Origin: Delphinus delphis | Taxonomy: Eukaryota > Chordata > Mammalia > Artiodactyla > Delphinidae | Reading direction: 5' to 3' | Length of the DNA: 64,000 nt | NCBI RefSeq assembly: GCF_949987515.2 | Contig: NC_082701.1 | Location: forward strand, 38,581,755 to 38,645,754 | Shown here: positions 48,695 through 64,000 of the stretch, piece after piece | Numbering within the stretch: position 1 is the first letter of the stretch | Layout of the letters: the number at the start of each line of letters is the position of its first letter | The notes under the pieces: generated by a model | The model's database searches: none | What the model saw: only the letters and a program-made list of their open reading frames with translations | Told to the model about the DNA's origin: nothing | Made by a program: the position numbers and the translations under genes

Positions 48695-48815
48695 AAAGCC
48701 TACAGCACCCGGTATTCCCAGGCGGTCTCCCATCCAAGTACTAACCAGGCCCGACCCTGCTTAGCTTCCGAGATCAGACGAGATCGGGCGCGTTCAGGGT
48801 GGTATGGCCGTAGAC
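48695..48815 (-). rRNA. RNA5S: 5S ribosomal RNA gene, B position, unit 14
   Basis: Identical gene. Left-flank variant C; element GAGGCC. Confidence 0.99.
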
Positions 48816-49525
48816 GGGGGCGGGGGCTGCGGGCGGCCTCTTGAGGCCCAGTTTCGCTGGCGCTGGCGCCTTAACGCCGGCCTGGCGGCCGGCCCGCCCC
48901 GGCAGGGCCCCCTCGCCCGCCCAGGCAGCGGGAACGGAGGTCTCGGGTATCGGGCGGCGGCGGAGGGTTTGGAGACCACCTCCCAGCCCAGGGCGGCCGT
49001 GACCCAGCAAACCCTTGGGCGCTTGGCGCCCCTCCCAAGATCCCGCACGTCGCTCACAGGGACGTGGCCCCGGAGGCTTCATGGCCCGGGGCCCGCGGTC
49101 CCTTGGGCATCGGCCCTGCCCGCCCACGCGGCGCTAGGCGCAGCCCGGCCGCAGCCCGGGCCGGCCCTCCTGCCCGACAGCAGCTGCCCGAAGCCACTGG
49201 GAGCCACCATTGAGTCGCCACGGCCCCTCAGCCCCAGCAAGGCCACCCTTGCCCCCACACCCCCCGCCGAGCTCAGGACCCCGCCCCTGGTGGCCGGCAG
49301 GACCGGGGAAGCGGCCCCTGCCCTCGATCCCGCTCCCGCACCCGGCCGCGGTGACACGCCAGAGGGGCGGTGTGGGGGGGGGCTTTTGTCGCAGGGAGCT
49401 GTGGAGGGACACACCGGCACACAGGTGGCGGCACCGGGGCTGGGCGCCGGTGGGGGCGGCCAGGTGCAGGTCGAGGGGCTCGCGGGCCGAAAGGACGGCA
49501 ACTGGGCCCATGGCGGAGTCTGGGT

Positions 49526-50215
<690 letters not shown>

Positions 50216-50729
50216 GAAGCCAGTGTCCCCTTCTTGGCCTGAGGGTCCCTTTGGTTTAGTGGCCACAGTTCTGCCAGCAGGCCCCTCCTGGTCCTATACC
50301 ATGCACTAAGTACATCTGCAGCTGCAGACTCCAAACCCCTGGTCTCTGGGCACCTCCTCTGTGTCTCAGCTGTCCCTGTCCACAGAGAGCCTCATACAAG
50401 AAGTTGCTTCCAAACTGGGAGGTTCCACATCTGGGCAGGTCCAGCTCCAGGCCCAGTGAAGGGCATGAAGAAGGCTGAGGCTCTGGACTCCAGCCAGGCC
50501 TTCAGCAGGCCTCTGAGGCCAAGGTCTTCCTAGTCTCAAGAGGGGCCAAGAGACGCAATGTGTCATTTGAACAAGTGAGTCAGCGGGCGGTGAGCGAATG
50601 AATGACCGCTCGAGGGGATGTATGCCGGCCACCGGGCCCTGTTTGACTGTCCAGGCTCAGCTTACCTGACCCTGGTTACCAGGGAATGCCACTCTGGGCC
50701 CACCTTTTCATCCCCCTCCCTCACTGTGA

Positions 50730-51653
<924 letters not shown>

Positions 51654-52556
51654 TGAGGAGCAGTTTCGCTGGCGCTGGCGCCTTAACGCCAGCCTGGCGG
51701 CCGGCCCGCCCCGGCAGGGCCCCCTCGCCCGCCCAGGCAGGGGGAACGGAGGTCTCGGGTATCGGGCGGCGGCGGAGGGTTTGGCGACCACCTCCCAGCC
51801 CAGGGCGGCCGTGACCCAGCAAACCCTTGGGCGCTTGGCGCCCCGCCCAAGATCCCGCACGTCGCTCACAGGGACGTGGCCCCAGAGGCTTCAGGGCCCG
51901 GGGCCCACGGTCCCTTGGGCATCGGCCCTGCCCGCCCACGCGGCGCTAGGCGCAGCCCGGCCGCAGCCCGGGCCGGCCCTCCTGCCCGACAGCAGCTGGC
52001 CCGAAGCCACTGGGAGCCACCATTGAGTCGCCACGGCCCCTCAGCCCCGGCAAGGCCACCCTTGCCCCCACACCCCCCGCCGAGCTCAGGACCCCGCCCC
52101 TGGTGGCCGGCAGGCCCGGGCAAGCGGCCCCTGCCCTCGATCCCGCTCCCGCACCCGGCCGCGGTGACACGCCAGAGGGGCGGGGTGGGGGGGGGCTTTT
52201 GTCGGAGGGAGCTGTGGAGGGACACACAGGCACACAGGTGGCGGCGCCGGGGCTGGGCGCCGGTGGGGGCGGCCAGGTGCAGGTCGAGGGGCTCGCGGGC
52301 CGAAAGGACGGCAGCTGGGCCGGCGGCGGAGTCTGGGTCCGGGCCGGCCACCCCGGGAGCGTCTGGGGTGCGGCTGCCTTCCAGGGCCGCCTTCTGGCCG
52401 CCTGGCCGGCCGGGCCGGCGGGGAGCGCCCCCGCCGTCGCGCGCCGTGGTGGGAGGGGCCTGAGGAGGTGGGGCCTGCAGCGGGGCCCGGCGGGGGCGGA
52501 GCCGGCGGCCCCCGCCGCGGGCGAGTAAAGGAGAAGGCGGGCGGAGCGGCAGGCAA

Positions 52557-52677
52557 AAAGCCTACAGCACCCGGTATTCCCAGGCGGTCTCCCATCCAAG
52601 TACTAACCAGGCCCGACCCTGCTTAGCTTCCGAGATCAGACGAGATCGGGCGCGTTCAGGGTGGTATGGCCGTAGAC
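52557..52677 (-). rRNA. RNA5S: 5S ribosomal RNA gene, B position, unit 15
   Basis: Identical gene. Left-flank variant C; element GAGGCC. Confidence 0.99.
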
Positions 52678-53387
52678 GGGGGCGGGGGCTGCGGGCGGCC
52701 TCTTGAGGCCCAGTTTCGCTGGCGCTGGCGCCTTAACGCCGGCCTGGCGGCCGGCCCGCCCCGGCAGGGCCCCCTCGCCCGCCCAGGCAGCGGGAACGGA
52801 GGTCTCGGGTATCGGGCGGCGGCGGAGGGTTTGGAGACCACCTCCCAGCCCAGGGCGGCCGTGACCCAGCAAACCCTTGGGCGCTTGGCGCCCCTCCCAA
52901 GATCCCGCACGTCGCTCACAGGGACGTGGCCCCGGAGGCTTCATGGCCCGGGGCCCGCGGTCCCTTGGGCATCGGCCCTGCCCGCCCACGCGGCGCTAGG
53001 CGCAGCCCGGCCGCAGCCCGGGCCGGCCCTCCTGCCCGACAGCAGCTGCCCGAAGCCACTGGGAGCCACCATTGAGTCGCCACGGCCCCTCAGCCCCAGC
53101 AAGGCCACCCTTGCCCCCACACCCCCCGCCGAGCTCAGGACCCCGCCCCTGGTGGCCGGCAGGACCGGGGAAGCGGCCCCTGCCCTCGATCCCGCTCCCG
53201 CACCCGGCCGCGGTGACACGCCAGAGGGGCGGTGTGGGGGGGGGCTTTTGTCGCAGGGAGCTGTGGAGGGACACACCGGCACACAGGTGGCGGCACCGGG
53301 GCTGGGCGCCGGTGGGGGCGGCCAGGTGCAGGTCGAGGGGCTCGCGGGCCGAAAGGACGGCAACTGGGCCCATGGCGGAGTCTGGGT

Positions 53388-54077
<690 letters not shown>

Positions 54078-54591
54078 GAAGCCAGTGTCCCCTTCTTGGC
54101 CTGAGGGTCCCTTTGGTTTAGTGGCCACAGTTCTGCCAGCAGGCCCCTCCTGGTCCTATACCATGCACTAAGTACATCTGCAGCTGCAGACTCCAAACCC
54201 CTGGTCTCTGGGCACCTCCTCTGTGTCTCAGCTGTCCCTGTCCACAGAGAGCCTCATACAAGAAGTTGCTTCCAAACTGGGAGGTTCCACATCTGGGCAG
54301 GTCCAGCTCCAGGCCCAGTGAAGGGCATGAAGAAGGCTGAGGCTCTGGACTCCAGCCAGGCCTTCAGCAGGCCTCTGAGGCCAAGGTCTTCCTAGTCTCA
54401 AGAGGGGCCAAGAGACGCAATGTGTCATTTGAACAAGTGAGTCAGCGGGCGGTGAGCGAATGAATGACCGCTCGAGGGGATGTATGCCGGCCACCGGGCC
54501 CTGTTTGACTGTCCAGGCTCAGCTTACCTGACCCTGGTTACCAGGGAATGCCACTCTGGGCCCACCTTTTCATCCCCCTCCCTCACTGTGA

Positions 54592-55514
<923 letters not shown>

Positions 55515-56417
55515 TGAGGAGCAGTTTCGCTGGCGCTGGCGCCTTAACGCCAGCCTGGCGGCCGGCCCGCCCCGGCAGGGCCCCCTCGCCCGCCCAGGCA
55601 GGGGGAACGGAGGTCTCGGGTATCGGGCGGCGGCGGAGGGTTTGGCGACCACCTCCCAGCCCAGGGCGGCCGTGACCCAGCAAACCCTTGGGCGCTTGGC
55701 GCCCCGCCCAAGATCCCGCACGTCGCTCACAGGGACGTGGCCCCAGAGGCTTCAGGGCCCGGGGCCCGCGGTCCCTTGGGCATCGGCCCTGCCCGCCCAC
55801 GCGGCGCTAGGCGCAGCCCGGCCGCAGCCCGGGCCGGCCCTCCTGCCCGACAGCAGCTGGCCCGAAGCCACTGGGAGCCACCATTGAGTCGCCACGGCCC
55901 CTCAGCCCCGGCAAGGCCACCCTTGCCCCCACACCCCCCGCCGAGCTCAGGACCCCGCCCCTGGTGGCCGGCAGGCCCGGGCAAGCGGCCCCTGCCCTCG
56001 ATCCCGCTCCCGCACCCGGCCGCGGTGACACGCCAGAGGGGCGGGGTGGGGGGGGGCTTTTGTCGGAGGGAGCTGTGGAGGGACACACAGGCACACAGGT
56101 GGCGGCGCCGGGGCTGGGCGCCGGTGGGGGCGGCCAGGTGCAGGTCGAGGGGCTCGCGGGCCGAAAGGACGGCAGCTGGGCCGGCGGCGGAGTCTGGGTC
56201 CGGGCCGGCCACCCCGGGAGCGTCTGGGGTGCGGCTGCCTTCCAGGGCCGCCTTCTGGCCGCCTGGCCGGCCGGGCCGGCGGGGAGCGCCCCCGCCGTCG
56301 CGCGCCGTGGTGGGAGGGGCCTGAGGAGGTGGGGCCTGCAGCGGGGCCCGGCGGGGGCGGAGCCGGCGGCCCCCGCCGCGGGCGAGTAAAGGAGAAGGCG
56401 GGCGGAGCGGCAGGCAA

Positions 56418-56538
56418 AAAGCCTACAGCACCCGGTATTCCCAGGCGGTCTCCCATCCAAGTACTAACCAGGCCCGACCCTGCTTAGCTTCCGAGATCAG
56501 ACGAGATCGGGCGCGTTCAGGGTGGTATGGCCGTAGAC
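56418..56538 (-). rRNA. RNA5S: 5S ribosomal RNA gene, B position, unit 16
   Basis: Identical gene. Left-flank variant C; element GAGGCC; followed by a spacer with an A-type conversion tract. Confidence 0.99.
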
Positions 56539-57248
56539 GGGGGCGGGGGCTGCGGGCGGCCTCTTGAGGCCCAGTTTCGCTGGCGCTGGCGCCTTAACGC
56601 CGGCCTGGCGGCCGGCCCGCCCCGGCAGGGCCCCCTCGCCCGCCCAGGCAGCGGGAACGGAGGTCTCGGGTATCGGGCGGCGGCGGAGGGTTTGGAGACC
56701 ACCTCCCAGCCCAGGGCGGCCGTGACCCAGCAAACCCTTGGGCGCTTGGCGCCCCGCCCAAGATCCCGCACGTCGCTCACAGGGACGTGGCCCCGGAGGC
56801 TTCATGGCCCGGGGCCCGCGGTCCCTTGGGCATCGGCCCTGCCCGCCCACGCGGCGCTAGGCGCAGCCCGGCCGCAGCCCGGGCCGGCCCTCCTGCCCGA
56901 CAGCAGCTGCCCGAAGCCACTGGGAGCCACCATTGAGTCGCCACGGCCCCTCAGCCCCGGCAAGGCCACCCTTGCCCCCACACCCCCCGCCGAGCTCAGG
57001 ACCCCGCCCCTGGTGGCCGGCAGGCCCGGGCAAGCGGCCCCTGCCCTCGATCCCGCTCCCGCACCCGGCCGCGGTGACACGCCAGAGGGGCGGGGTGGGG
57101 GGGGGCTTTTGTCGGAGGGAGCTGTGGAGGGACACACAGGCACACAGGTGGCGGCGCCGGGGCTGGGCGCCGGTGGGGGCGGCCAGGTGCAGGTCGAGGG
57201 GCTCGCGGGCCGAAAGGACGGCAACTGGGCCCATGGCGGAGTCTGGGT

Positions 57249-57938
<690 letters not shown>

Positions 57939-58452
57939 GAAGCCAGTGTCCCCTTCTTGGCCTGAGGGTCCCTTTGGTTTAGTGGCCACAGTTCTGCCAG
58001 CAGGCCCCTCCTGGTCCTATACCATGCACTAAGTACATCTGCAGCTGCAGACTCCAAACCCCTGGTCTCTGGGCACCTCCTCTGTGTCTCAGCTGTCCCT
58101 GTCCACAGAGAGCCTCATACAAGAAGTTGCTTCCAAACTGGGAGGTTCCACATCTGGGCAGGTCCAGCTCCAGGCCCAGTGAAGGGCATGAAGAAGGCTG
58201 AGGCTCTGGACTCCAGCCAGGCCTTCAGCAGGCCTCTGAGGCCAAGGTCTTCCTAGTCTCAAGAGGGGCCAAGAGACGCAATGTGTCATTTGAACAAGTG
58301 AGTCAGCGGGCGGTGAGCGAATGAATGACCGCTCGAGGGGATGTATGCCGGCCACCGGGCCCTGTTTGACTGTCCAGGCTCAGCTTACCTGACCCTGGTT
58401 ACCAGGGAATGCCACTCTGGGCCCACCTTTTCATCCCCCTCCCTCACTGTGA

Positions 58453-59198
<746 letters not shown>

Positions 59199-59229
59199 TA
59201 AAGGAGAAGGCGGGCGGAGCGGCAGGCAA

Positions 59230-59350
59230 AAAGCCTACAGCACCCGGTATTCCCAGGCGGTCTCCCATCCAAGTACTAACCAGGCCCGACCCTGCTTAGC
59301 TTCCGAGATCAGACGAGATCGGGCGCGTTCAGGGTGGTATGGCCGTAGAC
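59230..59350 (-). rRNA. RNA5S: 5S ribosomal RNA gene, A position, unit 17
   Basis: Identical gene. Left-flank variant C; element GAGGAG. Its left flank carries 8 Cs at 59179-59186 where other SPEM3-side flanks have 7. Confidence 0.99.
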
Positions 59351-60279
59351 GGGGGCGGGGGCCGCGGGCGGCCTCTTGAGGAGCAGTTTCGCTGGCGCTG
59401 GCGCCTTAACGCCAGCCTGGCGGCCGGCCCGCCCCGGCAGGGCCCCCTCGCCCGCCCAGGCAGGGGGAACGGAGGTCTCGGGTATCGGGCGGCGGCGGAG
59501 GGTTTGGCGACCACCTCCCAGCCCAGGGCGGCCGTGACCCAGCAAACCCTTGGGCGCTTGGCGCCCCGCCCAAGATCCCGCACGTCGCTCACAGGGACGT
59601 GGCCCCAGAGGCTTCAGGGCCCGGGGCCCGCGGTCCCTTGGGCATCGGCCCTGCCCGCCCACGCGGCGCTAGGCGCAGCCCGGCCGCAGCCCGGGCCGGC
59701 CCTCCTGCCCGACAGCAGCTGGCCCGAAGCCACTGGGAGCCACCATTGAGTCGCCACGGCCCCTCAGCCCCGGCAAGGCCACCCTTGCCCCCACACCCCC
59801 CGCCGAGCTCAGGACCCCGCCCCTGGTGGCCGGCAGGCCCGGGCAAGCGGCCCCTGACCTCGATCCCGCTCCCGCACCCGGCCGCGGTGACACGCCAGAG
59901 GGGCGGGGTGGGGGGGGGCTTTTGTCGGAGGGAGCTGTGGAGGGACACACAGGCACACAGGTGGCGGCGCCGGGGCTGGGCGCCGGTGGGGGCGGCCAGG
60001 TGCAGGTCGAGGGGCTCGCGGGCCGAAAGGACGGCAGCTGGGCCGGCGGCGGAGTCTGGGTCCGGGCCGGCCACCCCGGGAGCGTCTGGGGTGCGGCTGC
60101 CTTCCAGGGCCGCCTTCTGGCCGCCTGGCCGGCCGGGCCGGCGGGGAGCGCCCCCGCCGTCGCGCGCCGTGGTGGGAGGGGCCTGAGGAGGTGGGGCCTG
60201 CAGCGGGGCCCGGCGGGGGCGGAGCCGGCGGCCCCCGCCGCGGGCGAGTAAAGGAGAAGGCGGGCGGAGCGGCAGGCAA

Positions 60280-60400
60280 AAAGCCTACAGCACCCGGTAT
60301 TCCCAGGCGGTCTCCCATCCAAGTACTAACCAGGCCCGACCCTGCTTAGCTTCCGAGATCAGACGAGATCGGGCGCGTTCAGGGTGGTATGGCCGTAGAC
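60280..60400 (-). rRNA. RNA5S: 5S ribosomal RNA gene, B position, unit 17
   Basis: Identical gene. Left-flank variant C; element GAGGCC. Confidence 0.99.
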
Positions 60401-61110
60401 GGGGGCGGGGGCTGCGGGCGGCCTCTTGAGGCCCAGTTTCGCTGGCGCTGGCGCCTTAACGCCGGCCTGGCGGCCGGCCCGCCCCGGCAGGGCCCCCTCG
60501 CCCGCCCAGGCAGCGGGAACGGAGGTCTCGGGTATCGGGCGGCGGCGGAGGGTTTGGAGACCACCTCCCAGCCCAGGGCGGCCGTGACCCAGCAAACCCT
60601 TGGGCGCTTGGCGCCCCGCCCAAGATCCCGCACGTCGCTCACAGGGACGTGGCCCCGGAGGCTTCATGGCCCGGGGCCCGCGGTCCCTTGGGCATCGGCC
60701 CTGCCCGCCCACGCGGCGCTAGGCGCAGCCCGGCCGCAGCCCGGGCCGGCCCTCCTGCCCGACAGCAGCTGCCCGAAGCCACTGGGAGCCACCATTGAGT
60801 CGCCACGGCCCCTCAGCCCCGGCAAGGCCACCCTTGCCCCCACACCCCCCGCCGAGCTCAGGACCCCGCCCCTGGTGGCCGGCAGGACCGGGGAAGCGGC
60901 CCCTGCCCTCGATCCCGCTCCCGCACCCGGCCGCGGTGACACGCCAGAGGGGCGGGGTGGGGGGGGGCTTTTGTCGGAGGGAGCTGTGGAGGGACACACC
61001 GGCACACAGGTGGCGGCACCGGGGCTGGGCGCCGGTGGGGGCGGCCAGGTGCAGGTCGAGGGGCTCGCGGGCCGAAAGGACGGCAACTGGGCCCATGGCG
61101 GAGTCTGGGT

Positions 61111-61800
<690 letters not shown>

Positions 61801-62314
61801 GAAGCCAGTGTCCCCTTCTTGGCCTGAGGGTCCCTTTGGTTTAGTGGCCACAGTTCTGCCAGCAGGCCCCTCCTGGTCCTATACCATGCACTAAGTACAT
61901 CTGCAGCTGCAGACTCCAAACCCCTGGTCTCTGGGCACCTCCTCTGTGTCTCAGCTGTCCCTGTCCACAGAGAGCCTCATACAAGAAGTTGCTTCCAAAC
62001 TGGGAGGTTCCACATCTGGGCAGGTCCAGCTCCAGGCCCAGTGAAGGGCATGAAGAAGGCTGAGGCTCTGGACTCCAGCCAGGCCTTCAGCAGGCCTCTG
62101 AGGCCAAGGTCTTCCTAGTCTCAAGAGGGGCCAAGAGACGCAATGTGTCATTTGAACAAGTGAGTCAGCGGGCGGTGAGCGAATGAATGACCGCTCGAGG
62201 GGATGTATGCCGGCCACCGGGCCCTGTTTGACTGTCCAGGCTCAGCTTACCTGACCCTGGTTACCAGGGAATGCCACTCTGGGCCCACCTTTTCATCCCC
62301 CTCCCTCACTGTGA

Positions 62315-64000
<1,686 letters not shown>

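Overview
This is vertebrate, almost certainly placental-mammal, nuclear DNA: the inside of a 5S ribosomal DNA tandem array. It holds 32 complete 5S rRNA genes, all on the minus strand. Every 121-bp gene I compared is the same sequence, and it matches the human 5S rRNA as I remember it. The array enters and leaves the window without a flank. The species cannot be fixed from the sequence. It is not the human 1q42 array as I know it (about 2.2 kb per repeat), because the spacer here is different.

The repeat is a higher-order unit. An A monomer of 1,050 bp (one 5S gene plus a GC-rich spacer) alternates with a B monomer of 2,811 bp (one 5S gene, a closely related spacer, then a non-ribosomal insert). 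A plus B gives 3,861 bp. The window contains 14 complete A+B units, three B-only units of 2,811 bp (starting at 16046, 22718 and 25529), and a partial unit at each end. That makes 15 A-position and 17 B-position 5S genes.

The non-ribosomal part of B is about 1,894 bp (2482-4375 in the first copy). It replaces 134 bp of the A-type spacer (1433-1566). I recognise it as one contiguous piece of the SPEM2-SPEM3 spermatid-maturation gene neighbourhood (human 17p13.1). It holds the C-terminal coding end, 3'UTR and poly(A) signal of SPEM2, the intergenic promoter region, and exons 1, 2 and the start of exon 3 of SPEM3. All copies look dead as protein genes. SPEM2 lacks its front, has an in-frame TAG and has apparently lost its normal stop. 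SPEM3 is cut off by the next 5S flank and has AA where the intron-1 acceptor AG should be. These lesions are in every copy, so they were fixed before or during amplification.

Units differ by only a few diagnostic bases, and these are shuffled between A and B positions. This is direct evidence of gene conversion and unequal exchange. The SPEM pieces point towards the 3' ends of the 5S genes, so any surviving SPEM3 promoter activity would run antisense through them. I see no other gene, tRNA, transposon or CRISPR array. The long ORFs in the GC-rich spacers are compositional.
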